A stretch of DNA of 64,000 nt, taken from assembly GCF_050624435.1 (NCBI RefSeq), contig NC_134537.1:10722584-10786583 (forward strand), written 5' to 3'. The notes beneath the pieces are model-generated. The model saw nothing but the letters and a program-made list of their open reading frames with translations, was not told the DNA's origin and made no database searches. A program made the position numbers and the translations under genes. Position 1 is the first letter of the stretch; each line of letters begins with the position of its first letter. This document shows positions 12,545 to 24,700 of the stretch, piece after piece. The stretch is from Tenrec ecaudatus. Taxonomy: Eukaryota > Chordata > Mammalia > Afrosoricida > Tenrecidae.

Positions 12545-13268
12545 GAAAAAGAGGAAAGAAAGAAAATATATTTATTTATATATATACACACAAGCATATA
12601 AATATATGTGTATATGTTTATATGAGCAAATGCAATAAGCAAGCAGTTGGATTTTGGGCCTCTACTTAAATCTTCCCTCTGTACAAGAAGGGTTTGTTCT
12701 AATAATGTGGCATTGTATGATACTCACCTCCCTGACATGATCGCTGAAGCCAAAATGGGTGCATAGGCAAATGCAGTGAAGAAAGCTGTTGGTGCCTGGC
12801 TATTAAAAGATATAGCATGAGGGGTCTTAAAGGCTTATTGTTAAACAAGTGGCTATTTATCAGGGAAGCAAAAAAGACCACATGGAAGAAGCACACCAGT
12901 CTGTATGATTATGAGGTGTCAACAGGAAGGGGTATCAGAAGTTCAAAAACAAGCAATCAAATTAATTGAAGGTATGGGAAGAGAAGGGGAAAGGAGATAG
13001 CATTGATGACTGTAGAACACCACTCAATGACATTGAACAACAGAACACCAACTATTATAGGGGGAAAATAATAGTAAGTGTTCCTTGGGGGTAAGGTGGG
13101 GGATGGAGGGGATAAAGGAAAGCTAATATCAAGGAGTTCAAGAAGAAAGAAAATGGTTAGAAACCGACTGTGGTGGCAATTGTACATTATTACTTGATGT
13201 GCTGGAACTATGGGATGCTATGATATCTGTAAGAGCTCCCAATAAAATAATTAACTAGTTAAAAAATT
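12545..13268 (+). mobile_element. Family A repeat
   Basis: It runs from an AT-rich middle (12,560-12,630) through GGGCCTCTACTT to CCAATAAAATAATTAACTAG at the 3' end. It lacks the GACAATTGGACATC block seen in other copies. Confidence 0.75.
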
Positions 13269-13269
13269 T

Positions 13270-14213
13270 GATTTGGAATAATTCTATCCTCCATGACCTC
13301 TCCCCATCCCATTTGACCCCTTTCTCCAGCAAGGGAAGGACCCAGGAACATAGTGTGGGAGCGGAGGCGGCATGCGATACTATCCCGTACAGTTTTCTGG
13401 ATGCAGGATGACACAGGAAGGACACAGCTTATTTCAGGGATAGAGCAGTGACCTTTCCAAGTCTTGGATTTATGCTGATATTCTCAATGTAATATTAACG
13501 TCCCTGAATTCTTTTCTTAGCTGACTTTAATATAAGAGCTACTTAATCGATGCTATTACTCCTTTGACGGGGTTGCCAGTTATTTATTTTTATGTTAATA
13601 TGAAATATATGCTTACCATGCCCCACTGCCTTTCTTGGAATATAAATAATCCCGCCCCAACCTTTCCCCGACCTCATAAGATTGCCAGTGCTCTGTCTAC
13701 AGGCACATCGTGAGGCGAGGCTGTGGGCTCTACGTCCTCACAACATGGTAATCCACGGGAGTCACACATCGCACCCTTTTTTAATAGCTTACACCACCGG
13801 GCCAGCATTTCTAAGACTTTTGAATTTAATCTTCTAGTTTTTGAAGTAATTTATTTATCCTGGGGGATTTGCATGCCAATAAAACAACTTTATGAAAGAT
13901 TTCATTTTAAAAATTCAAAATAGCATTTTTCTTATGTAAAAATGTCCAAATCCAGCAAAACCAGGAATCCTGATATGTTTTCCTGGGACTTCATCATCTC
14001 TTTTTCGATACAATTGACCATCTTATCCCCACTCCCAGGCTCAACCTGAGGGTGCTAAGTGGCATAAAGGCCTGGAAGACACCCATCCAAGAAAAGGCAA
14101 AGCTGGAGCTCAGGGCACCCGACAGGCTCTATGAGGGTGGGGGTGCTGGGGAAGGTGCCTCGGAAATAAAAGAGCAAGGCAAAGGTCATCGGAAGTGTTG
14201 AGCTAGAGCTCGT
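13270..14213 (+). other. No gene seen
   Basis: Unique-looking DNA between a family A copy and the myosin light chain pseudogene; the pseudogene's 3' untranslated part may reach into its right end. Confidence 0.5.
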
Positions 14214-14281
14214 TCAGTCATCCTTGTCTTTGCTTCACTTTTAAGGATATGTGAGAACTTGATGTCATTGAAGTCCCCCTT

Positions 14282-15019
14282 TGTGGGGGAAGGCCAGTCC
14301 CCCACAACTAATCGCGGGTTTGATAGGCGCAATTGTACGTTAAAATATATATTATAATAAAGTCATAAAGAATAAGGAGAGAGAGACGAGAGATTGAAAT
14401 AAGATAATGGAGTCACACACATTTCATGGTAGCATGCCCCCTTCAGCCTCGCTTGGTGGTCCACGTGGAGATGGGAGATGAGAGGGCAGGAGAGAGGGGG
14501 AGGGGAAGGGAGACAAGGGGAGGGGGGAAGGGAATAGGGGAGAGGGCAGGGGTGGGGGTGGGGTGGGGAACGAAGGGAGAGAGAGCTCTTTATTACTAGC
14601 CAAGGCTTATATGTCTTTGGGGGGCGTGCAAGCCCCCTAATTACAGGTAAAGACATACGTCACAGGAAGGGGTTGCTCTAGAGATACTACAGTAATGAGG
14701 GGTGACGTTCTAGGGGTGCACACGCAAAAGGAAGGGGAGGGGTGGGGGTACACATATGACAAGATGGGCGGATCCTAGATTCAGGATGGCAGCCTAACTC
14801 TGGATGCCACTGAGCGGGTTTGACCTGTTCTCTGGCTCTCCATGGAAACAATTACTATCCTTATCAGTAGGGTGTGACCCCCCGACCACCGTGGACCAGA
14901 CAGCAGGGAGAATAGCTCTAAGCATCTGACCCCCCACCGTGTGCTGGCAAACAGCCTCGAAGGTTCGGCATATCTTTCGGGGAGACAAAGCTGGGGGAAA
15001 GCCTCTTTAAAACCCCACA
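14282..15019 (-). mobile_element. Solo LTR of an endogenous retrovirus
   Basis: A 738-bp insertion begins TGTGGGG and ends CCCCACA, a perfect 7-bp terminal inverted repeat of the retroviral TG...CA type. It is flanked by the 6-bp duplication CCCCTT at 14,276-14,281 and 15,020-15,025. On the minus strand it carries a TATAAG motif near 14,610, AATAAA at 14,589-14,594, and a C-rich stretch after it. No gag, pol or env lies inside, so this is a solo LTR left by LTR-LTR recombination. A 6-bp duplication is typical of class II (betaretrovirus-like) elements; the class is inference. Confidence 0.85.
14459..14580 (+). repeat. G/A-rich tract inside the LTR
   Basis: About 120 bp are almost pure purine on the plus strand, with many GGGG runs. 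On the LTR's sense (minus) strand it is a pyrimidine tract just past AATAAA, where a downstream poly(A) element would lie. It could form G-quadruplexes. Confidence 0.6.
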
Positions 15020-15494
15020 CCCCTTTTTGTCAATGGGCGGCTCTCTGTCCAGCAGCTCCACCTGCTCATCTGTGAACAGGTCTCCGTGGGTTGTCAGCAG
15101 CTCTCTCAGGTCATCTTCCTGAATGGTGCCTGTTGCTTCTTCGTCAAAGCTGCCAAAGCGTTTCTTTCTGCCCACATCTTCCAGATCTGTCCCGGGCAGC
15201 TTCTCCCCAAACATGGGAAGGAACGGGGTGAAATGGATGGGGCCTGGCGTCTCATTCACCCTTTGAGGTATGTGTGGTCGGATTCTTCCCCGGAGAAGCC
15301 AGCGTATCATGCAGTTCCTTGTCCATGAAGCCATCTCGATTTTTTTAAAGAGTAAATTGCTTCATGTAATAGGATGAATACTTTATAAACATTCCTCTAT
15401 TAAGAAGGGAATTAAATTATTATCTGAACACTTTCCCCTCCTACTTCCTAAATACTCCTCAGGCATCATTTGAACAAATAGTGAGGAGAATGTT

Positions 15495-15720
15495 TTCAGG
15501 CACCTTCTGGTTCAACCTTGTGTCCCACGGAATGAAACACTGCCCTGTCTCCACAATCGTTGCTATGTTGGAAACCCTAAACTAGCAGCCACTGACAGAT
15601 GGATGGACATCACCTTGAAGGTCTTTGCTTGTTGGTTTCCTCGCCAGCTGCTTGACCAGTCGGCATGTCTTTATCCAGAGACTCGTCCCTCCTGAAATGC
15701 TGCCCTGCCTTTCACTAAGT
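15495..15720 (-). mobile_element. RTE LINE 3' fragment
   Basis: The minus strand matches the RTE 3' region (TGCTATGTTGG and GCAGCCACTG on the plus strand mark it). It abuts the family A block at 15,722. Confidence 0.6.
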
Positions 15721-15721
15721 G

Positions 15722-15875
15722 CTAGACGGGAGCATGTACACAGGCATGGAGAAGAGATAAGAGCTCATGACACACAGAATCCAGGATCACGATGGGAACC
15801 ACCATACCAGTAGTGCAGGGGGAAGGAGGAGAGAGGAGGGGAGGAAGGGGGAACCAATCACAACGATCGACACAT

Positions 15876-15941
<66 letters not shown>

Positions 15942-16030
15942 CTCCAGAGGGATGACCAACAGAAACCATGGGGGAAGGAGGAGAGAGACGGGGAGGAAGG
16001 GGGAACCAATCACAACGATCGACACATAAA

Positions 16031-16078
<48 letters not shown>

Positions 16079-16228
16079 CCAGGGGGACAAAGGGGGAACC
16101 AATCACAACACATAAACACATACACACCACCCCCACCACCCCCTCCAGGGGGATGAACAACAGAAACCATGGGGGAAGGAGGAGAGAGACGGGGAGGAAG
16201 GGGGAACCAATCACAATGATCGACACAT

Positions 16229-16276
<48 letters not shown>

Positions 16277-16320
16277 CTCCAGGGGGATGACCAACAGAAA
16301 CCATGGGGGAAGGGAGACAG
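15722..16320 (+). mobile_element. Family A repeat with internal four-fold amplification
   Basis: It begins near GAGCATGTACACAGG and lacks the normal 3' end, stopping at GAGACAGCGGTCAATGTAAG. An internal block is repeated four times (see the separate repeat entry). Confidence 0.75.
15847..16318 (+). repeat. Four tandem (CA)n-containing units
   Basis: Units begin GGGGAACCAATCACAA at about 15,847, 15,998, 16,093 and 16,199. Each has ACATAAACAC, a (CA)n or CA-rich run, CCCTCCAG, and, except unit 2, ACAGAAACCATGGGGGAAGG. Unit lengths differ mainly through the CA run; unit 3 has only a short degenerate one. Confidence 0.9.
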
Positions 16321-16334
16321 CGGTCAATGTAAGC

Positions 16335-17480
16335 ACACTTGTCCATAGGTTGCCATCAACATTTCCAAAAACATTTTCTTTCTACTTGAGCCCTTGGTAT
16401 CAGCTCCTCTCCCCTCCCTCCCACCCTCATGAATCCTTGATCTTTTATGTATTATAGTTGTTATTGTGTGTCGTATACTGTCCACTGTCTCCCTTCACTC
16501 GCCTTTCTGTTATTTGTCCCCCTGGGGGGTGGGCTATGTATCTAACCTTGTGCTGTGTTCCCCCTTCCCCCCTGCCCCACTATCTCCCTGCCCTCATGAA
16601 ATCGCTATTCCCACTACTGTACCTGAGGGGGGTTATCTGTCCTGAATTCCACGTGTAGAATGCTCATATCTGAACAAACGTGCATACTCCAGACCAGCCA
16701 GATATGTAAGGTAGAAGTGGGTCCATGGTAGCTAAGGGAGGAAGCATTCAGCATTAAGGAATGATGTGTGTTTCACTGTTGCTATACTGCACCCTGGTTG
16801 AATCGTCCCTTCCTTGTAACCCTTCTGTGGGGGATGTCCAATAGTCCATAGATGCGATTTAGGTCCCCACTCCAACCCCCCTCTTTCACATCGATATAAT
16901 TATTTGTTTTGCATATTTGAGTAGATATAATTGTTTGTTTTGGATATTTGAGTAGAGGCCCAAAGTCCGTCTGCTATCTTAATACTTAACATATAAATAT
17001 GTGTCCATTGGCCTCTATCCCTTTCATTATAAATTAATATAGTTATATGTATACAGGCCTACAGCTATATCTCTATAAATAGCTTTTGCCTCCTAATTCT
17101 TTCTTATATTTCCTTTCACCTTCCTCCCATCCCACTTTCATGTTTATCCTCCATTTGGCTCTTAATAATTTGTTTTGGATACATTGCACTTGATCAAGCC
17201 CCGAGGTATTTTGTGCCCTCCTTGCCATCAATTTTAAGTCTATTTTTGTTCCCTTGTCCCTGAGTTTGTTGGCTCCCTGCTCCCCCTCCCAGCCTCCTCC
17301 TCTCCCATGTTGCCCCAGCGCTGCCGGTCTCATTGTTTTCTCCTCTGAATTGTTTGTCCTGCCTATCTTATATAGATAGACATAGGGCAAAAGAAAAACC
17401 AACCAACCAACCAACCCAAACCCTAAAACGATAGATAGTTCCAGGTCTGCCTGCTGGGCTGGTCTTTTTCTTACTCTCCA
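16335..17480 (-). mobile_element. Family A repeat, long copy in opposite orientation
   Basis: It begins at about 16,335 without the usual terminal 70 bp and tail, then follows family A on the minus strand through the G-rich tract and AT-rich middle (16,980-17,080). It ends near a (CCAA)n run at 17,397-17,420 and the following 60 bp. Confidence 0.75.
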
Positions 17481-18129
17481 CAATTGTAAACATCTCTCCT
17501 AGCCTCAAAGTCCAATCCACTCCCACCTCCATCTTTATTCTTAGCTGCAGACCTTCTTCCTACTTTACTGAGAATACAGAAGCAGTAAGGCGAGCACAGA
17601 CATAATCGAGCGACCACATTTCTCCATCTCCCTGCAGTCGCACTCCTGCGTTGCCATCTGTTAGCTCACGGTTCCTGTCACTGTTTTTCTTTTTTACATT
17701 CTCGGAGGTGTTTCTCCTGTACATAGCCCTTCCCGCTCTATACCACTGGTTCTACCTGGATGCAAATATTATTCCATCTTAGGATGAAAAGAAAATGTTT
17801 CTGTTCTTTTCTAGCTTGACCTTATTTCTCTGCTCTTCTTTCAGAGAATCATCTAATATTTTCTGTCTCCAGTTGCTCCTGACCCACTCTCTCCTCAACC
17901 CACCTTGATGGGTTGTGTGTGTGTTACACATCAACACATTCTTGTCCAAGTCTATGATCTTCGCATTGACAACCCAATGGCATTTCACAGTTATTATCTT
18001 TCTTGACCCTCTCCTCATCCCTTGGCTTCTATGATCTCAACTTCTAGCTTTTTCCAGATCATTGGTCACTCTTGCAACTCCTTGCTGCCTCCTCCTGTAT
18101 TTGACCTGTGCCAGAATGCCCATTGAACA

Positions 18130-18583
18130 GATGGTGTGGTAGTTACACAATTTTATGCCAACTTGATAAAAGAAGGAAGGGGTGGAGTCTAGCCCCTCCT
18201 CATGAAGATTCTGGGGCTTCTCTCCCTCCCTGGAGGTGGGCCACACTCTCTCTCTGCTAGACATTCCTGTTGACCAGCCACATGGAGCCACGCTGATGGC
18301 AGCCCGAGCCCTGGAGATGCTTCCATCGCCACTGGACCCATAAGACTTCCCACCCACTGGCTTGTGATCTTCCTACATTTGGCATCATTGCATTTGCTAC
18401 GTGACTCAGAAGAGGAACTCATAGGCTAACATCAGATGTATGGGCTAATATCAAATTTATGAACTTGATCTGGACTGGGCTGGGATGTTTTATTGATGCA
18501 TAATTACTTCTTGGTATAAAATTCTTTCTTACACATAGATGAGCACCTCTAGATTGGTTTCCCTAGTCAACCCAGACTAACAC
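18130..18583 (+). mobile_element. Family B repeat
   Basis: It begins GTGGTAGTTACACAATTTTA and ends CAACCCAGACTAACAC. It shares internal blocks with six other copies, such as TGGATCCACAAGACTTCCC-like and GATCTGGACTGGGCTGGG. Confidence 0.75.
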
Positions 18584-18589
18584 TGATGG

Positions 18590-19123
18590 AAAAGTAGGAG
18601 AGGCTGGTGTCATTCCAACCAAAGGGTAGAAGTGCTTGCATTCCAGAGGCTGCACTCAAGAGCAGCAGTCACCAGGAGAGGACAGTGGCAGTAGCATGGT
18701 ACTGCCTCAGTGGCATCATGGTGTCAGACTCAGGGGACAGAGCTAAAGTAGAGAAGATAGCTATTTCTAAGCGTTCATGAGACCAGGCAGCGTCTTGGAC
18801 CATTATCATATGGGTTCTCTTGTTTGCACGAAGCCCCCAGCAGGAAGGAATTTTATTACAACTTTCCCTTGAGCTAAAGAAAAATAAAGATGGAGGGGAA
18901 GTTATGCTGCATTTAAAAACCTCTTTAAGGGAGGGAGACAGAGGAGGATAGTTATGGAATATAAATTTAAAAATTCAAAATAAATAATATAATACACAAT
19001 AGTCTCAATAGCATTTTTATACACAAGCTGCAGAAAGGAGTTTCATGTGGCTTTTTCTTATAGGTGAGAAAGGGGCCAGTCCTCCATCGTCCTAGAAATA
19101 GCTGTACATCTGTCAGACTCACC

Positions 19124-19166
<43 letters not shown>

Positions 19167-20500
19167 CCAATCACAACAATCAAATCTGGCTTTCCAAAGC
19201 AAACACATTATTTTCTATGTAATTGCTATAATTAGGGATGGGGACATCACTGACCCATTAGCAGGAAAAACAGATGGAATGAGATTTGTCTTCATGTGTG
19301 AGCTCAGATGTTGTGAAAATATTGTTAAGTTGTTATGCATCAACTCAGCCACCAATGCTATATGGCTGGGGTGCTAACTTGCAAATAGAGGTGGGGACAG
19401 TACCATCTAGTTGTTCAGAATGATGATTTTAGATGTCTCTTGTGATAGGGAATCAAAACTTGTGGCGATGGCGACATTATTTCAAGCAAACTTCAGAGGG
19501 AAAGGCAGTACCTACTGGGGTTCCCCCAGTCTGTTCCCCTATTTTATCACATGTGATCCAGAAGCCCTGGCAGGTATTCATGGGCCCTTTCCCCAGTCAT
19601 TTCCCCCACTCATCACTTTCTGTCTGGACTCTGAGCCTGCTTCTAGCTCCTAACAGCCTACCTGCAACCTCACCATTGTCTTGGGTCTGTGTGGGAAGGG
19701 GGTTAAGATGATACAGAACTGTGTGAAATATTAGGGTTTGAAAGAGGAGTCCAGGCTGGCATGTGTATTCTTAAAAATGGCACTCTGGTTCTTCCCAGCC
19801 CCACATAGTTAAGGACCTTATGGGATAGCACAGAAGTTCCAGAGAGAAGGGGATACAAAATCCTTCATAGCAGGAGTTGACTTTGCAAGCCCCCCAACCG
19901 CAGCTTTCAGGAGAGATTAAGAAGGCAGCGAAAAGGCAGACACAGAAGAAGGTAAGGCAAGCCAGAGACAGAACTTGAAAGATTCAGTATAGATCCTTGA
20001 CCCTATTAGGGATTGAATTGTGCTCCCCTAAAATATAGTTTAACATCTTAACCCCTATACTGATGAATGTAACCTTGTTAGAAAATGGGTTCTTTTAATT
20101 TTTTTGGAGGATAGTATCAATGAACTAGGTGGGTCCTAACTAGTGTTGTGTAGTAAAAGTAGAGAGTGGAGAGAGTTACACTGGGGGTTGGGGTGGGGGT
20201 GGGGGGAAACACACCTTGTGAGGACGCAGTGAAAAGCCAGATGAACTCAAGAGAATGCCCAAGGTGACCATAAACTAGAAGCGACAGAAGGATCTTCCCC
20301 ATGAGGAGGCAGAGAAACCATGGTCCTGCCAATGTCCTGAATGAAGACATCTAGGCTCCAAAACGATACATTTCTGTTTTTAAAGTCACTCACTTTTGTT
20401 GTCGCTGTTTCTGGTTTGTTGGTTTACATCAGGCCCTTACAACCTCTGATGTTTATAGTGTGACTGTGTGCACTTCTGGGCACCTTCTCTAAAAGACACG
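18590..20500 (+). other. No gene seen
   Basis: One (CA)n run and a G-rich stretch at 20,181-20,206. No repeat or gene recognised otherwise. Confidence 0.5.
19127..19162 (+). repeat. (CA)n microsatellite
   Basis: About 18 CA dinucleotides in an AT-rich stretch. Confidence 0.95.
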
Positions 20501-20504
20501 TTGA

Positions 20505-21015
20505 GTTAATTAGTTTATTGTGCCAACCTGGCTGATAAACACATGTAGGGTTAATTGAAGGGTGGCGAGATAATGGCTCTGTGAGTCTCGCCTTTCAAGT
20601 TCTCTGGTCTCTTGCTTTGTGATGGTTGGACCAGGGTGCAGCTGTCTTAGCCAGTTCTCTGCTTCAGCTTGCAAGGCTCACTTCCTGCAATACATCCCCA
20701 AGGAGAAGCCACATAGATCTACCCCAGTGCAGCCCTGGGTGTTGAAACAGCCATGTGGAGACCCCTGCCAGTACTGAGATACTTACACATTCACTGTTTT
20801 GACTTTTCTCCTGCAGTCAGCATCATTGTGTGTGTTTTGTGAGATGGAGGAGGACTTTGTGGATTGGTGTCAGTCATATGGGTTAATGTCGGATTTGTGG
20901 GCTTGGGCAGCACTGGTTTGGGATGCTTTCTTGATGTGCACTTGACCTTTATATAAAACTCTCTTATATATGAGTTTCTGTGGATTTGTTTCTGTAATGT
21001 ATCCAGATTAACACA
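20505..21015 (+). mobile_element. Family B repeat (divergent copy)
   Basis: It runs from GTTAATTAGTTTATTGTGCC to ATCCAGATTAACACAA. Its 5' end differs from most copies but matches the copy at 23,645, indicating a subfamily. Confidence 0.7.
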
Positions 21016-21021
21016 ATACCC

Positions 21022-21112
21022 AAACTCATTGCCATTGAGTAGATGCTGATTTATAGCCTCCCTAGAGTTTCCAAGACTGTAACTCTTTATGGGAATGGAT
21101 GAATAGGAATAA
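21022..21112 (-). mobile_element. AfroSINE 3' fragment
   Basis: ACTCATTGCCATTGAGTAGA and GTTTCCAAGACTGTAACTC on the plus strand identify a tail piece beside a family B element. Confidence 0.6.
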
Positions 21113-21744
21113 CATTGGATTTTTCATCGGTTAAAGTGACATGCTAGGCCCTCTCTCTCCCTCTCCCCCATCACTCCTACCCCCCTGCCTTCACCAGCAC
21201 TTGCCTGTCAATGAATGCTTCCGAGAAGTCACTCCTTGGGATAGTCGATTGTTTGCTTGGTTGCTTTTTAGTGGCAATGGTGAAGGAGTTGAATTTTATG
21301 TTTGGACTTAGGCGGCGCAAAGGATAGGCTAAAAGCAAGGAAGGAAAGGATGAGAACCTTCTGCTCTCCAGAAGCAGAAAGCCACAGGCATTTGGGGAAG
21401 GCGTGGGGTTTTCGGGGAATAGAATAAAGCCTTTGAATGAACACGGGCTTTCACTGAGCTTTTGAGTCATCCGAAGCCTCTCCCACCCTCAATCAATCAC
21501 CTGGGTGACTCTAGGCTTCTCCTGGACTGGGGAGGAGGATTAAGGGCCCGTCTCAGAGCTGACAGTCATTTGAGCTGAGGCCTCTTTAAAGGATAGGTTG
21601 GGATTTTCACAGTCAGAGGGAAGCATTCCAGGGGACTGACTGAATGTTGTGTGGGAAGAGTCAGAGCTGAGAAAGAGCCTAGCCTGAGTGTTTTGTGACT
21701 TCTAGTGGGCCAATGGAATCCTGTCAGGAGGTTCTAGTTCACCT

Positions 21745-22290
21745 CTGTGGTAGGTATATAATCTGGTGTCAATTCGGGACTTGAGAGGATTAAGGGTGAA
21801 GGGGTGGAGTCTAGTCTGTCAATCTGGTCATAGCCAATGAGGTCTCTGTGTGGGCATGGCCTTCTATACACATCCTCTCTCTGCTCACTCCCTAGGAGAT
21901 GCCCTACTGACAGGACACATGGCGCTAAGCCCTGGGAGCTAGAGAAGCCACATGGAGCTACCCTGATGCAGCCAGACCTCAGGAGCCGGAGAAGCCACAT
22001 GGAGACCCTTGCCAGTGCTGAGATGCTTACAACACCACTGGATCCACAAGACTTCCCGCCCACTGGCCTGAGATCCTCCTGCATTCGGCATCATTGCATG
22101 TATTTTGTGAGTCTGAAGATGACTTTATAGACTGGTATCAGACATATAGGCTAATATTGGACTTATGGCCTTGATCTGGACTGGGCTGGGGCATTTTCTC
22201 AACATTCAATTGCTCTTGTATATGAACCTCTTTCTTATACACATGTGAGTGTCCATGCATTTGTTTCTTTAGCCAACCAAGATGAACACA
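21745..22290 (+). mobile_element. Family B repeat
   Basis: It runs from CTGTGGTAGGTATATAATCT to AGCCAACCAAGATGAACACA. A segment around GAGAAGCCACATGGAG occurs twice inside it (near 21,940 and 21,985). Confidence 0.75.
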
Positions 22291-22294
22291 ACCT

Positions 22295-23265
22295 CTGAGA
22301 GTGCCTGGAGCAGGCTTTCCAGCTGCACTTGTATCTGCCCTTTTCGAGTTGGCTGAGCAGCCTGTTTCCTCTTGGCCTCCCTGCATATCAGGGATAGGGC
22401 AAGGAAAGCAAACTCTCACTCTTTTGCATCAGGAACGAATGACTCACTTCTTTGTCCTCCGACAGCTCGACCAGTGATGGTCACTAGCCGATGTCTGGCT
22501 AAGTGACATCAGCAGAGCCATTGTGCCCCAGAGAGGCAGCATTTCAGGGCCCCGGCTGACCAGGAAGAAAGGTGGGTGGACATATGGGAGACAATAGCAG
22601 TGTCATCTAAACACAAAGAAACTCAGTGCTGACGAAAGAGGGCAACATCCCATTCATCACCAGGGTGGTTTCACAAAGATGCATCTGGTGGAAAGGCTTG
22701 CTCCTGGATTCTGTCCGTGGGGGAGCATTCACTGCACATGATGCATGCTTGTCCGGGCACAGGATGCTGGCCTGGTCTCACCTTTTCAAAGATTGGCCTT
22801 TGCGGAACCTGAACCTCGTTCCCCGAGTAGGTTTGTCATGAAAAAGAAGGAAACGGCAGAGAAGAATCCATCTCCGACAGGACAGCTCTGAGAGCATTCA
22901 AATGACCGGGATGACTTGGAAGCAGCAGCAGGGTATATCACAGAGAGAGGTGCAGTAGACCACATCTGGCCGCGCGACGGCCTGCACGTCACCCTTTCCT
23001 CTTCGACTCAGTCATGATGGCAGGACTCGGCGTGTAGAGACAGCAAAGCCACTGCATGCCGTCTCACTGCATCCCCTCATGGCTTCACGCTTCGGGGCTG
23101 TGCCAATTAGTGACTCCAGGCCGGCGGCGCTCTGGGACAGCTCACACATGCAGCACCGACAGAAGAAGGCTGCCCTGACGGTGGTGGAGGCAATCTGTCT
23201 TCACGTGCCTCCCCGTGCAAACACAGCTGGACACGGGGCACACTTGGTGTGGCTTTGGGGGGCAC
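22295..23265 (+). other. No gene seen
   Basis: Moderately GC-rich unique-looking sequence with short frames only. Confidence 0.5.
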
Positions 23266-23269
23266 TGGA

Positions 23270-23410
23270 CTCCTGGTGGGTTAAACTGGGAATGTGCTTA
23301 GCGGCTAACTGAAAGGTTGATGCTCTAGTCCACAAACAAGTGCTTTGGAAGAAAGGCTGTGCTCCCTAAACTCTGCCATTGCCCTATGGAGTACAATTCT
23401 GATCGGATAC
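23270..23410 (+). mobile_element. AfroSINE, divergent
   Basis: The CTCCTGGTGGGTTAAACTGG head, a GCGGCTAACTGAAAGGTTGA box and CCTATGGAGTACAATTCTGA tail support a worn copy. Confidence 0.5.
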
Positions 23411-23644
23411 CCAGGAGATCACCATTGTCTGCCATCAGCTCTATGGCAGCTGGGCCTTGCAGCTCGGTCCAGCTCTCCTGGGCTTATAGAAAGCCTTGAG
23501 AGATACTCAAGTAAACACCACTGAAGTTCTTAGGCTTCCAGGCCTGTAAACTGCAAACTACTGCTTGGCTGGTGGCTTGGGGCCCAGTGAACATGGAAGG
23601 AGACAGAGAGCTACAGGCAACAGGAACTTTTTACCTGGTTCACT

Positions 23645-24165
23645 GTACTAGCCTGGGTGCTTCAGAGAAACAAATCTACAGAAACTCATGTATAAGGGAG
23701 AGTTTTATATAAAGGGTAAGCGCACATCAAGAAAACATCCCAACCCAGTGCTGCCCAAGCCCACAAGTCCAACATTAACCCATATGTCTGACACCAATCC
23801 ACACAGTCCTTCTCCATCTCACAAAACAGATACAGTGATGCTGACTGCAGGAGGAAAGTGAGTCAGTGACTGTGTAAACATCTCAGTGCTGACAGGGGTC
23901 TCCACACGGCTGCTCCAGCACCCAGGGCTGCATCGGGGTAGGTCTGTGTGGCTTCTCCTCAGGGATGTCTTGCAGGAAGTGAGTCTTTCCAGCTAAAGCA
24001 GGGAAATGACGAAGGCAGATGCACCCTGGTCCGATCATCAGAAAGCAAGAGACCCGAGACCTTGAAAGGCGAGGCTCACCAAGCCATTTATCCCTCAGCC
24101 CTTCAATTAACCCCACATGTGTTTATCGGCCAGGTTGGCATAATAAACTCACTCATGTCTCTCAC
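23645..24165 (-). mobile_element. Family B repeat (divergent subfamily)
   Basis: On the plus strand it starts TAGCCTGGGTGCTTCAGAGA and ends GGCCAGGTTGGCATAATAAA, the reverse complement of the subfamily at 20,505. Confidence 0.75.
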
Positions 24166-24504
24166 TGAGCCCCCATAGCGCTTACCTCGTCCAACAGAGA
24201 AATTTAACTTTGGCCCGCTGCAAAGAGCCACAAGGAAACTCAGTGGGAAATCCCTAACCTGCAAGGCAGTGGATTTGGTTGTTTCTGGGCCACAGTAACC
24301 TGATATCCTTTAGAACTTGGGCTAAACTAATTGAGCAATAAGTAGACATCGCTCCATGGATTCTGAGGGAAGTGAGAAGACAGACAAGACTAGAAGAAAG
24401 CTTTGCCCCAAAGAGCTGAAATACACCCATTCCAGGGTCTTATTCCTTTTACAATGGCCCCCCAACCAGGCTGGGGTTCTCTGGGTGAACTTCCACCTCC
24501 ACCC

Positions 24505-24700
24505 TTTTATCAACTGTGGTTATGCATTGGGTTGCTGTTCGAAAGGTCAGCAGTTCAAAACCACCAGCCTCGCCCTAGGAGAAAGACAGGGCTCTGTGTT
24601 CCTGAAAACAGTCTCAGTTTCAGAAACTCACAGGGACAGTGGTACTGTGTCCTAGGGGGTTGCACCATCAGTTGGCATAGACTGGATGGCAGTGAGTTCT
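24505..24700 (+). mobile_element. AfroSINE
   Basis: It includes GGTCAGCAGTTCAAAACCAC, CTAGGAGAAAGACAGGGCTC and GACTGGATGGCAGTGAGTT. Its 5' end is decayed. Confidence 0.8.

Larger units (their letters stand above)
14214..15340 (-). pseudogene. MYL12/MYL9-type myosin light chain retropseudogene, split by an LTR
   Basis: Read on the minus strand, 15,340-15,026 encodes intronless, degenerate myosin regulatory light chain. Early frames give remnants of the first EF-hand and a DLHDMLASLGKNP-like segment, then [59 protein letters not shown]. The coding sequence then stops at a solo LTR (14,282-15,019) and resumes at about 14,275 with NFNDIKFSHILK and a tail ending at a TGA at 14,214-14,216. The N-terminus is missing and frameshifts are present. 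Loss of introns and the damage mark a processed pseudogene. The parent could be MYL12A, MYL12B or MYL9; the 3' untranslated part was not recognised. The family regulates non-muscle or smooth myosin II, but this copy cannot make a working protein. Confidence 0.88.

Noticed and set aside
15787..16346. Long overlapping frames rich in Cys-Val or His-Thr
   Set aside because: They are translations of the (CA)n/(GT)n runs and have no coding meaning.
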